From: Lachnospiraceae bacterium UBA7076
GTDB taxonomy: Bacteria; Bacillota; Clostridia; Lachnospirales; Lachnospiraceae
NCBI GenBank assembly: GCA_002493625.1
Contig: DKZK01000038.1
Span: 16,420-80,419 of the forward strand
Direction of reading: 5' to 3'
DNA: 64,000 bases
Under the pieces are notes generated by a model. It had not been told where the DNA came from. It saw only the letters and a program-made list of their open reading frames with translations, and searched no databases. Positions 41,994-50,383 of the stretch are shown piece by piece; the stretch's first letter is position 1; the number at the start of each line of letters is the position of its first letter. The position numbers and the translations under genes are program-made.

Positions 41994-42193
41994 CAATTGC
42001 GAAACTCTTTTTCGTCAACGTCCGTTATACAATATAGACAAATCACCGCAAGGCACGCTTTCGCTATGTGTCGCACGTAGCAGTGCTAAGCTCGAAAATA
42101 CCTCGCTAAGCACTGACGGCTCCACGAATGCCTTGCTTGCGATATTGTCTATATTGCACAGCTATGTTGTGAAAATAAAGAGTTTCGCAATTG
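41994..42193. repeat. 200-base nested inverted repeat upstream of the membrane-protein gene
   Basis: Nested stems share one axis: CAATTGCGAAACTCTTT (41994-42010) with its inverse at 42177-42193 (17 bp perfect); CAATATAGACAA (42030-42041) with TTGTCTATATTG (42145-42156); GCAAGGCA (42048) with TGCCTTGC (42129-42136); CAGTGCT (42081) with the inverse of AGCACTG (42109-42115). The core-like CACGTAGCAGTGC sits at 42074-42086. It ends 33 bases before the membrane-protein ATG. It lies between co-directional genes, so it may attenuate or insulate the downstream gene. Confidence 0.8.
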
Positions 42194-42209
42194 CCTATAC
42201 GTCATCCAT

Positions 42210-43322
42210 TTACTCCAGCCATAAAAAATTATTGTCCGTGGAAAGAAACTCAAGATTGTTGATAAACACAATCCTTTGTATGCCCTCCGTTCTTGCAAGC
42301 TCACTTACGCTCTGATGATAATACCTGAGGTCCACAACATATATCTCGCTGAAATTATCCGCCAGAAGCGGCAGAAGGCAGTGGGCGTAGGAATCCTTAA
42401 CAACAAGCAGCTTCTCCTTATTGGCGCTGTTGCTTGTTATTTTCATTATGGCATGGTTTCCGTCAAGATATGTGGTATATTTATCCTTTTTATCAAGATT
42501 ATCATAGTTGTAAAGGCTGTCCGACACCTCTCCCGTATCCATATACTCAACCTTATATTGACCCGCAGGGTTTTCATATAAAATTATGCTGTCCTCCCCC
42601 TGTGAAAATGTAGGTGCGGAAGAATAAAGCGTACCTAAAAATTCATCGCTTGCCACGGTTACATTATACATATCCTTAGAAAAGGCGTCTACGGATAACG
42701 CCTCACAGAGAACACCGTAACCGATATAAGCCCCGTTCATGGTCCAATGGTGGTCAGTGTTGTAAAAAATATATTCCTCCCTTGCGTCCATAAGCTCCCT
42801 TGTACAGTCCGCAACGGTAATATTATCCGATGCAGTTCCGATAATATATGCCATAACCTCATTCTGATTATAGCACTGCGCATAATCCGGAAGCCTGTCC
42901 TCATATATAAGACATGCGTTGGGCGCAATGAGCCACGTCAATTCAAATTCAGGATTTGCCTCCGCAAATTCATTTATATATCCGATATTTTTTCCAAGCT
43001 GATTATAGGGATTTACATATTCCTGAATCAGCATACCGCCGTCGCCAAAAAAAACGTCCTCCACCTTTGTCTGCCCCAGGGCAAGATTTGTGCTTACCTT
43101 GAGCTTCATAAGAAAATCCTTGCAGATAATCTGGTCGCTCAAATAGGTTTCGAAATCCTCAAAAAATTCTCCGGAAGCAAGGGTTTTCCCACTAAGCTTC
43201 GGCATATCCGCCAGCTCACGGTTTTCCATATCCGAAAAGTCCCTGTCCCTTGCAATCAGAGAGCCAACCGCAAAGAACAAAATATATAATATAAAAATCA
43301 AAGTTAAAATTTTATTTTTCAT
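42210..43322 (-). CDS. DHHW-family / AlgJ-like SGNH O-acetylation protein
   Basis: A 370-residue protein with an N-terminal membrane anchor (about residues 5-23) and an exported catalytic domain. The name-giving motif is DHHW (Asp190-Trp193, in FYNTDHHWTMNGAY), and a GDSY-like element KDSYAHCLLPLL lies near residue 310. These are the features of AlgJ/AlgX-like and DHHW proteins, which transfer acetyl groups delivered by an MBOAT partner to extracellular polysaccharide. The MBOAT gene directly upstream (68-base gap) fits this role. The polymer acetylated is unknown. Confidence 0.87.
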   Translation of the reverse strand: MKNKILTLIFILYILFFAVGSLIARDRDFSDMENRELADMPKLSGKTLASGEFFEDFETYLSDQIICKDFLMKLKVSTNLALGQTKVEDVFFGDGGMLIQEYVNPYNQLGKNIGYINEFAEANPEFELTWLIAPNACLIYEDRLPDYAQCYNQNEVMAYIIGTASDNITVADCTRELMDAREEYIFYNTDHHWTMNGAYIGYGVLCEALSVDAFSKDMYNVTVASDEFLGTLYSSAPTFSQGEDSIILYENPAGQYKVEYMDTGEVSDSLYNYDNLDKKDKYTTYLDGNHAIMKITSNSANKEKLLVVKDSYAHCLLPLLADNFSEIYVVDLRYYHQSVSELARTEGIQRIVFINNLEFLSTDNNFLWLE

Positions 43323-43390
43323 AAAAAACTGCTCCTTCCTACGTCAGCTATTCCAAATTTATCTTCGGCAAATGCATTGCCACCTGTCAG

Positions 43391-44806
43391 CTAAAATCTA
43401 AAATACAAAAACGGATTAAACGCCTCGCTTGCCAGAAAAGCAGTGGACAAAACAAGAACGCACAGTATAAACACCGCATTTAATCCCGTCACAACACCTT
43501 CATTTTTATTATTCAGCAATTTTGCCGCAAGCCTTTTCGGCAAAGGCGTAGCCGCCACAAATGCTATTACAAAAAACAGTCCGAAGGAAATAAGATAATA
43601 GATTGTAAGGTCATTTGAAAATGCAAGCCCTGAGCCTCCAAACATATTTAAAACCGCATTTTTAAGGGCAGGCATTTTGTCATAGGCAAAAATAACCCAG
43701 CCCAGATTTATAAAAAATAAAGAATAAAGCCTTGAAATTATACCGGGAGCTTTTTTCAGCCATTCAAGCAAAAACAGCTTTTCAAGCATAAGAAGAACAA
43801 AATAATAAAGTCCCCAAATTATAAAATTCCACTCTGCCCCATGCCAGAAGCCCGTAAGAAACCACACAATGAAAATGTTTAAAAGTGTTCTTCCCTTTCC
43901 TTTTCTGTTTCCGCCGAGAGGAATATAAACATAATCCCGAAACCACGTGCTGAGGGAAATGTGCCATCTTCTCCAGAACTCGGTTATGCTCTTTGAGATA
44001 TAAGGATAATCAAAGTTTTCCAAAAATTCGAACCCGAACATTTTTCCAAGACCGATTGCCATATCCGAATAGCCGGAAAAATCAAAATAAATCTGAAGTG
44101 AAAATGCAATGGAGCAAATCCACGAAAGCACAACCGTATTCTCACTTGCAGAAAGTCCTGACAGATTATTAAATATCTCACCGCACATATTTGCAATGAG
44201 AACCTTTTTTCCAAGCCCTGTAACGAAACGGTTTACACCGTCGCCAAACATGTCAAAGCTCTCCTCTCTTTTGTCAAGCTGTCCGGCAACCGTCTCATAA
44301 CGCACGATAGGACCTGCGATAAGCTGTGGGAACAATGTAATATAAGCAGCAAGATTTATTATATTTTTCTGGCATTTTGCCTTTCCCCTGTATACGTCAA
44401 CCGAATAGGATAATATCTGAAACGTATAAAAGGAAATACCAAGAGGAAGAGCATGTCCCAGCACCTTAAGCTCTATCCCCGGTATTTTGTTCAAATTCTC
44501 AGTAAAAAAACCAATATATTTAAAGAAAAATAATATTCCGAGATTGACAAAAACGGAAATAATCATGGCAAGCCTTGCAGCCTTATCCCTGTCCTTTTTT
44601 TTGTAATAATCCGTCAAAAGCCCCATTCCATATCCCACAAGAATGGAAGCCAGCATTACAAAAATATACTTTGGCTCGCCCCACGCATAAAATATCATAC
44701 TAAAAAGCATCAGAATAAAATTTCTGATGGATTTAGGACTTATATAATATACCAAAATCACACATGGTAAAAATGTGAACATAAATGTGATACTTGAAAA
44801 CAGCAT
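43391..44806 (-). CDS. MBOAT family O-acyltransferase (AlgI/DltB-like)
   Basis: A 471-residue polytopic enzyme that moves acyl groups across the membrane for modification of a cell-surface polymer. Family marks are FYTFQILSYSVDVYRGK, QLIAGPIVRY, TEFWRRWHISLSTWFRDYVYIPLGGNR (split here for clarity: WRRWH gives His282) and FLTGFWHGAEWN with the catalytic His322. It pairs with the DHHW protein downstream, as AlgI does with AlgJ. No polysaccharide synthase genes are adjacent, and there is no dlt operon here, so an exopolysaccharide or wall glycan is more likely than teichoic acid D-alanylation. Confidence 0.9.
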   Translation of the reverse strand: MLFSSITFMFTFLPCVILVYYISPKSIRNFILMLFSMIFYAWGEPKYIFVMLASILVGYGMGLLTDYYKKKDRDKAARLAMIISVFVNLGILFFFKYIGFFTENLNKIPGIELKVLGHALPLGISFYTFQILSYSVDVYRGKAKCQKNIINLAAYITLFPQLIAGPIVRYETVAGQLDKREESFDMFGDGVNRFVTGLGKKVLIANMCGEIFNNLSGLSASENTVVLSWICSIAFSLQIYFDFSGYSDMAIGLGKMFGFEFLENFDYPYISKSITEFWRRWHISLSTWFRDYVYIPLGGNRKGKGRTLLNIFIVWFLTGFWHGAEWNFIIWGLYYFVLLMLEKLFLLEWLKKAPGIISRLYSLFFINLGWVIFAYDKMPALKNAVLNMFGGSGLAFSNDLTIYYLISFGLFFVIAFVAATPLPKRLAAKLLNNKNEGVVTGLNAVFILCVLVLSTAFLASEAFNPFLYFRF

Positions 44807-44913
44807 AATATCTTTCCTTACATTAAAATTCTTACTGTATTTTAACCATAAAATGTATTATGTGCAACATGAAAATAATTTTCGTATGCATCATTAAAAT
44901 TCTTCTTATATTA

Positions 44914-46767
44914 TTATGAATTACAGACATAATTTTTCAACCCCTTGGAAAACCTGCTTATCGTGCAGTCCTTTGAGCCCTTGCGCAAAGGAGAATAAAT
45001 ATAAAGCTCATGTCTTGCCCTTGTCATTGCAACGTACATCATTCTTCTCTCCTCCTCAAGCTCCTCCGCAGTTTTTGCCTTTTTGTAAGGCACGATGCCC
45101 TCAATAAAATCAATTATGTAAACCACATCAAATTCAAGTCCCTTTGACCCGTGCATTGTCATAAGGTTAAGCCCCTTTTTTTCCCTGCCTGCTTTGTTGC
45201 TGTTTTTTAATATTTCCCCATATTCCGTTATAAATTCAAACAGCTCGCCATAGCTTTCCATGTTACGCACCATTTCAGAAAGCTCCTCCATAAGCTCCTC
45301 AATTTCCGACGGGTCAATTCTTCTTTCCCCGCAGTACCAGCTCACATAATCGTCAAAGCCAATTCCCTTTCTTATAAAATTTACCGCCGCATAGGGCTTC
45401 ATCTTTTTTAAAAGCTTTAAATCTGCCACAAGCTTATCCAGCTTTTCAACTATATATTGCTTATACCGGAGCCGCCATCTTATATCATCATAATCGATGG
45501 GGTCCTTTACCAGAACGTCACGGGTTAAATATCTTCCGGGCTTATTCATAATCCGCAGAAAAGCCGCCCTGCTCGTATCTCCTGCCGCAATCTTCATATA
45601 GTCAATAATGCTCCTGACAAAATAATTTTCAAATATATTTGGCAGCACATCATTCATCGTATATGGTATTCCCATTCGGTTAAGGGTAATTGCAAGCCTT
45701 CTGGGCTGTAGATTTGTCCTGTATATTACAGCCTGCTTTTCCAATGGAATACCGCTTTTTACATGCCTGTCAATATTGGAAAGCACAAGCTTGTACTCCT
45801 CCTGCTGATCCCTCGTAAGCTGAATTTTTACAAGCCCCTGTTCGCTGCTCTCGGAATGGAGCTTTTTTTCAAACCGGTTTTTGTTTCCGCTTATTATCAC
45901 TGCGGACGCCCGCGTAATACCTGAATCGCACCTGTAATTTTTCCCTAAAAATACCATTTTCGTATCAGAAAAATCCTTTGTAAACTGCCTCATGATTTCA
46001 GGCCGCGCCCCTCTAAAGCCATATACTGACTGGTCGTCATCCCCCACAACAAAAGCATTTTTCCGCTCCCCCAGAAGCAGCTTAAAAATTTCATATTGGA
46101 TTTTATTGCTGTCCTGAAATTCATCCACCATAATATATTTGAATATATTGTTGCATCGGGAAAGTATATCGTCTCTCGACGTCAAAAGCTGATGGCACAT
46201 CACCTGCATATCATCAAAGTCAATTTTACCGTTCCGCCTCATATTTGCGTCGTATGCTTTGTATATCTGCCTGAAAATATTTTCCGGCAAATCACTGCTG
46301 TAATAATTATCCACGTCAAGCATGTCCGATTTAACAATGCCAATCTGAGATATGATACTGCTTATGATATCCTCCTTATTGTCAAGCAGATTGTATTTCT
46401 GCTTTGATGAAATATCACTTACAAGCCTTTCTATCATTATTCTTTTTTCACTTTCTGATATAACGCTGGAATTGTCAAGATTATAAGCAGTCTTTATAAT
46501 CCAAAAGAAAATAGAATGAAATGTTCCGAACCTTACGGGATAAACATTATCCTCCGTCATAGCCTTAAACCGGTTTTCCATCTCGTTTGCAGCCGCTCTT
46601 GTAAAGGTTATAACAAGAATATCTGCGGGATTTACTCCCGCAGATTCTATAAGATATTTTATTCGTCTTGTAATAACGGCAGTTTTCCCGCTTCCCGGTC
46701 CTGCAACAACAAGCATAGGACCCTCCACATGCATAATCGCATCTGACTGTTCCTTACTGTATTTCAT
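44914..46767 (-). CDS. UvrD/PcrA-like superfamily 1 helicase
   Basis: A 617-residue ATP-dependent 3'-5' DNA helicase of the UvrD/Rep family. The start at 46767 (MKYSKEQSDAIMHVEGPML) is one base after the stop of the SEC-C gene; a longer frame adds 61 residues antisense to nothing useful. Motifs: Q-motif YSKEQSDAI, Walker A AGPGSGKTAV, ITFTRAAANEM (Ia), VDEFQDSN (II), GDDDQSVYGFRGA (III), MTMHGSKGLEFDVVYI (V) and VAMTRARHELYI (VI). It is shorter than typical PcrA (about 730) and lacks its C-terminal extension, so it may be a second, accessory helicase. Confidence 0.92.
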   Translation of the reverse strand: MKYSKEQSDAIMHVEGPMLVVAGPGSGKTAVITRRIKYLIESAGVNPADILVITFTRAAANEMENRFKAMTEDNVYPVRFGTFHSIFFWIIKTAYNLDNSSVISESEKRIMIERLVSDISSKQKYNLLDNKEDIISSIISQIGIVKSDMLDVDNYYSSDLPENIFRQIYKAYDANMRRNGKIDFDDMQVMCHQLLTSRDDILSRCNNIFKYIMVDEFQDSNKIQYEIFKLLLGERKNAFVVGDDDQSVYGFRGARPEIMRQFTKDFSDTKMVFLGKNYRCDSGITRASAVIISGNKNRFEKKLHSESSEQGLVKIQLTRDQQEEYKLVLSNIDRHVKSGIPLEKQAVIYRTNLQPRRLAITLNRMGIPYTMNDVLPNIFENYFVRSIIDYMKIAAGDTSRAAFLRIMNKPGRYLTRDVLVKDPIDYDDIRWRLRYKQYIVEKLDKLVADLKLLKKMKPYAAVNFIRKGIGFDDYVSWYCGERRIDPSEIEELMEELSEMVRNMESYGELFEFITEYGEILKNSNKAGREKKGLNLMTMHGSKGLEFDVVYIIDFIEGIVPYKKAKTAEELEEERRMMYVAMTRARHELYIYSPLRKGSKDCTISRFSKGLKNYVCNS

Positions 46768-46768
46768 G

Positions 46769-47272
46769 TCAGTTTGCCCCGCAGCACTTCTTGTACTTTT
46801 TACCGCTTCCGCAAGGACAAGGGTCATTACGGCCAACCTTCGGAGGCTTAACAATCGTTTTGGAAGACTTTTCAATCTTGTAAAGCTCTTTTCTTCTCTC
46901 CTCCGTAAGAATATCGTCCCACTGAGGAAGGGTGTAAAGCCACTCGGCATTGCAGCCCACCATATTCATGTAAAGCTTCTCAACATCATATGCAAGAGAG
47001 ACAACCGTATTCTCATCAGCCTCCTCAAGATTGTTTGAGTTTATAAGACTGTCGTCAATACCGTCAAGAACGCCCACCATGGTTTCAATGCTCACGCCGA
47101 AAAGCTCAGCAAGCTCCTTTATAGTTCCCTTTATATACTCCTTCGGATTACCGAGTATTTTTTCATATATAGATTTTTCCTGCTGGAAATGGTCATACCA
47201 AAATTTTTCACCCTCCGGTGTTCTGTCATCAAGACCATACGCATGGTCACGCCAATCCTTTAATAATCCCAT
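46769..47272 (-). CDS. SEC-C motif protein
   Basis: A 167-residue protein that ends with a SEC-C zinc finger, NDPCPCGSGKKYKKCCGAN, the motif of the SecA C-terminus that binds Zn2+ and contacts SecB or ribosomes. The rest is an acidic helical domain (about 10-140) resembling those in YecA/UPF0149-like proteins of Clostridia. Its role is unknown: a SecA-independent ribosome- or chaperone-associated function is plausible. The helicase gene starts one base after its stop, which implies translational coupling. GGAGAATAAAA precedes the ATG. Confidence 0.85.
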   Translation of the reverse strand: MGLLKDWRDHAYGLDDRTPEGEKFWYDHFQQEKSIYEKILGNPKEYIKGTIKELAELFGVSIETMVGVLDGIDDSLINSNNLEEADENTVVSLAYDVEKLYMNMVGCNAEWLYTLPQWDDILTEERRKELYKIEKSSKTIVKPPKVGRNDPCPCGSGKKYKKCCGAN

Positions 47273-47356
47273 TTTTATTCTCCTATCCTTATCTACTGTT
47301 CAAGTATTTTCATACAATAAATAAGTATATCAAAAAGCATGGATTTTTTCAATGCT

Positions 47357-47620
47357 TTATTTATTGGAATTAAACAATACCTTTCCGACCCACAAAAATA
47401 CATACATCAGGATAGGGATAATGATACACAGAAATAAGCAGCCAGCAAAATATCTGCTGCCGGTTACGCCGGTTATAATGGTAGCTATAATAACAACAGC
47501 TATAATGGCAAGACAAATCCATGCAGCAATTTTTGAACCCTTGCGTTTTCTAAGAGCGGCTAAATATTCCATGTCCTTATTATCAATATTCGTTTTTTCC
47601 GTATCGTTTTCCATTTTCAT
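47357..47620 (-). CDS. Small two-helix membrane protein
   Basis: An 87-residue protein with an acidic, hydrophilic N-terminus (residues 1-32, KMENDTEKTNIDNKDMEYL) and two adjacent hydrophobic helices (about 33-52 and 58-80) ending in a short basic tail. No known family is recognised. It lies downstream of the MacAB-like operon, separated by a 104-base spacer holding a hairpin. It may be a small accessory or stress protein. The start is supported only by a weak GGGTAA and the reading frame's coding-like composition. Confidence 0.55.
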   Translation of the reverse strand: MKMENDTEKTNIDNKDMEYLAALRKRKGSKIAAWICLAIIAVVIIATIITGVTGSRYFAGCLFLCIIIPILMYVFLWVGKVLFNSNK

Positions 47621-47638
47621 AAATATTACCCGTTTTCT

Positions 47639-47716
47639 TGAACGTCAACCCATTCCAAATTTGCTTTCAGCATATGTTCCGATTTACTTTGTAAATCGAG
47701 AACTCTAAGGGCTGAC
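47639..47716. other. Intergenic hairpin with GTCAACCC/GGGCTGAC outer arms
   Basis: The centre is a perfect 8-bp stem CGATTTAC-3-GTAAATCG (47680-47698). The outer, imperfect arms ACGTCAACCC (47642-47651) and GGGCTGACGC (47705-47714) enclose it. The left end TTGAACGTCA is a recurrent motif (also at about 1990 and 20873). It lies just after the permease stop, so it may be the terminator of the efflux operon. Confidence 0.5.
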
Positions 47717-47724
47717 GCTACATA

Positions 47725-48990
47725 TTACTCATACCGGAGTGCATCAATCGGATTAAGGTTTGCCGCCTTAAAGGATGGTATCAGTCCAAAAACGATTCCT
47801 ATAATCATGGAAAATGCAACTGATATTACAATGGCAGAGCCGCTGATTGCCACAGGAACCTCAGCTATTCCCGATATCAGGTATGCAAGTCCGATTCCCG
47901 CTCCGACTCCTATAATTCCTCCTAAGCTTGTTAGCACGGAAGCCTCCGTAAGAAACTGCGCCAAAATAATTTTTTTCCTTGCGCCGAGCGCCTTTTTAAG
48001 ACCTATTTCCCTCGTTCTTTCCGTTACGGACACAAGCATAATATTCATAACGCCGATTCCTCCTACAAGAAGCGAAATACTTGCTATCCATATAAGCTGT
48101 TGGCTTGTTGATGCGGAAAGATCCTGAAGCGCCTTCGCTTTTTCAAGCAAATCCTCACTTTTATAGCTGTAATTTGATTCCTCGCCTTCAGCGGAAGGTA
48201 TATAGCCGTTTAATAAATCTGCCGTTTTCTTTCCCGCCTGTGTCATTGCCTCCGTGTTTTCCGCCTTTACAACAACATTGTAAGGCTCGTCAAAGGCGTA
48301 AATCATAGGCCACATGTTTTCACAGAAAAACAGCTTTCCCTGTGCCGAATCAGAAAAGTAGGTATAATAATCTTCCATGGACTCAATTTTAGGTGTAAAG
48401 CTGTCAGTCTTATCCACCACCCCGATCACGATATACGGGTCGCCCTTTATCTCCAGAGTCTTTCCAATGGGATCCTCACCTGCAAACAATGCGTTGCTTG
48501 CAATATTATCCAGAATAATAAATTTTTTGTACTTATTTCTATCATTCTCAACAAATAATCTTCCCTTTACCGCACGATATCCCATCAAATCAAAATAATT
48601 ATCATCAACACCGTATACGGTCACGCCATCAAGCGCTGTCCCCTTATAATTAACTCCCTCATACATGGAGCCTGACCGATAGGAGGATACTGCAACAACC
48701 TCATCAATTTCAAGTATCTCCTCCTTTATTGTCTCATTTATCATGGGCATATTTTCAGGAGTTTCATTATTGCCTGAATTGTAATTCCAGTCTCCTTCAT
48801 AAAGCTGAATTTCTACAACATTGTCTCCTGAGCCTACCAGATTATCCTTTATCTGTTCACTTGTTCCCTTTATTGTGGAAACAATGGCTATAATGGCGGC
48901 AATTCCTATGATTATTCCAAGCATGGTAAGGAAGGATCGCATTTTATGTGCCCAAATACCCTGAAAAGATAATCTTATATTTTCTAACAT
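47725..48990 (-). CDS. ABC transporter permease, MacB-like
   Basis: A 421-residue permease of the MacB/FtsX superfamily: one N-terminal helix, a large extracytoplasmic domain (about 45-290), then three helices at the C-terminus. Family features are LSFQGIWAHKMRSFLTMLGIIIGIAAII at the start, SISLLVGGIGVMNIMLVSVTERTREIGLKKALGA and FGLIPSFKAANLNPIDALRYE at the end (each a standard MacB block). The start at 48990 has AGGAGG 6 bases upstream; a longer frame would overlap the previous gene. It is the last gene of the four-gene efflux operon. Unlike E. coli MacB, the ATPase is a separate protein. Confidence 0.92.
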   Translation of the reverse strand: MLENIRLSFQGIWAHKMRSFLTMLGIIIGIAAIIAIVSTIKGTSEQIKDNLVGSGDNVVEIQLYEGDWNYNSGNNETPENMPMINETIKEEILEIDEVVAVSSYRSGSMYEGVNYKGTALDGVTVYGVDDNYFDLMGYRAVKGRLFVENDRNKYKKFIILDNIASNALFAGEDPIGKTLEIKGDPYIVIGVVDKTDSFTPKIESMEDYYTYFSDSAQGKLFFCENMWPMIYAFDEPYNVVVKAENTEAMTQAGKKTADLLNGYIPSAEGEESNYSYKSEDLLEKAKALQDLSASTSQQLIWIASISLLVGGIGVMNIMLVSVTERTREIGLKKALGARKKIILAQFLTEASVLTSLGGIIGVGAGIGLAYLISGIAEVPVAISGSAIVISVAFSMIIGIVFGLIPSFKAANLNPIDALRYE

Positions 48991-49006
48991 AGTCATCCTC
49001 CTCACA

Positions 49007-50383
49007 TTATCTGAATAACGCACTGTCATAAAGAGAAATTTCCACAGTTTTTGTTCCCTCCACGGCGCTGCTTAAATACGGAAATGCCACATAATCCTCC
49101 TCATTCAGTCCTGATAAAATCTCAACATATGAGCCCCAGTAATTTTTACCTGTTTTTACATAGCACTTTTTCAGTTTTCCATCCACCTGTTTCATAACAT
49201 AGCTGTTTCCGTTCTCACTCATGACAAATGCAGTCTGCAGGCATAGCACGCCTGTATCCTCATCAAATCCTCCATCAAGACTTACCTCCAGCCACGAATC
49301 CTGCGTGAGACCCTCAGGGTCATCAACTGCAATGGTAATCGGATAATAGGTTTCTACCATTCCATAGTAATAATTATTATCGGAGGGAATATTGGATATT
49401 TCGGTTATTGTACCTGTATATGTCATTCCGTTTTCGTAGTTCTGCATGGTAACGGTATTACCAATGCCTACAGTCATAAGGCTGAATTCTCCGATATCGG
49501 ACTGAACCGTATAGCCGTCGTCTGTTCCTATAACCATAAACGGCTCATTATTTAATATACTTTCCTCCTGGTCAGCAAGCGTTTTTACGACTCCGTCAAA
49601 ATTGGCAAGCACATCACCGTTTGCGCTCTGATAGCTTGCAATTTCATACTTAATCTGCTCAAGCTGATATGCCGTCCTTAAGGATTTTATTTCATTTTCC
49701 TTATCCTTAATTGCTTTTTCAAGCTCTTCCTTCGTATAGGTCTGCTCCATATCCTCAGGTGGAATCGGTTCCGGCTCAGGCGTTGGTTCCGGAGCAGGTA
49801 CCGGTGGTTGCGGGGCTGGTGCAGGCGTTTCCTGCGGTTTGTTATCTTGCTCCCCATCCGTAGGCGTAGCGTCAGGGTCCTCCGTAGAAGGTGTCTCAGT
49901 CGTTGGCGCTTCTGTGGTAGGAGCTTCCGTCGTAGGTGCTTCTGTTACCGGCGGTTCCGTTGTAGGCTCCACAGGCGTTGTATTTTTAAGCTTCTCAAGC
50001 TCCCGTTCCGCAACAATTACTGCTACTCTTGCAATCTCGACATCAGCCGCCATACTCTCAAGCTGAAGGTTCTGTGAGGTTGTATCGTACCTCATAAGCA
50101 CATCTCCTGCCTTTACTGTATCCCCCTCCTTGACAAGCACCTCGGCTACCTGCTGCTGGGCGTTCAGATATATCTTTTGTTCATTCTTTATAATAACCCG
50201 TCCGCTCATGGTCTTCCATGAGCCGAAGTTTGAGCTGTTTTCAGAAAGCTCGGTTACAGAATATACCTCAACTGTCTTTTTATTTTTTGTTTTCTTTTTA
50301 ACGGCCAGAAGTATTCCTGTAATAAGACCGATAATTACAACGGTTACAACAAGTGATATAATTATTTTTTTCTTTTTGCTCAT
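49007..50383 (-). CDS. HlyD/MacA-type efflux adaptor with Pro/Thr/Glu-rich linker
   Basis: A 458-residue adaptor anchored by an N-terminal helix (about 8-28). A biotinyl/lipoyl-like half (VAEVLVKEGDTVKAGDVLM) is followed by the first coiled-coil helix (about 105-134). Residues ~135-212 are low-complexity, with TTEAP repeated several times and then Pro/Glu/Ala repeats. The second helix starts at about 214 (YTKEELEKAIKDKENEIKSL), and the beta-barrel part follows. The disordered linker thus replaces the tip of the alpha-hairpin. In a Gram-positive there is no outer-membrane partner, so the linker may span wall instead. It overlaps the ATPase gene (TAATG). Confidence 0.88.
   Translation of the reverse strand: MSKKKKIIISLVVTVVIIGLITGILLAVKKKTKNKKTVEVYSVTELSENSSNFGSWKTMSGRVIIKNEQKIYLNAQQQVAEVLVKEGDTVKAGDVLMRYDTTSQNLQLESMAADVEIARVAVIVAERELEKLKNTTPVEPTTEPPVTEAPTTEAPTTEAPTTETPSTEDPDATPTDGEQDNKPQETPAPAPQPPVPAPEPTPEPEPIPPEDMEQTYTKEELEKAIKDKENEIKSLRTAYQLEQIKYEIASYQSANGDVLANFDGVVKTLADQEESILNNEPFMVIGTDDGYTVQSDIGEFSLMTVGIGNTVTMQNYENGMTYTGTITEISNIPSDNNYYYGMVETYYPITIAVDDPEGLTQDSWLEVSLDGGFDEDTGVLCLQTAFVMSENGNSYVMKQVDGKLKKCYVKTGKNYWGSYVEILSGLNEEDYVAFPYLSSAVEGTKTVEISLYDSALFR

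Noticed and set aside
46768..46950. N-terminal extension of the UvrD-like helicase
   Set aside because: It overlaps the SEC-C gene in another frame, and the helicase Q-motif starts just after the ATG at 46767.
44914..47272. Anti-phage helicase system
   Set aside because: There is no nuclease, sensor or other defence gene next to the helicase and SEC-C genes, so a defence role is not supported.
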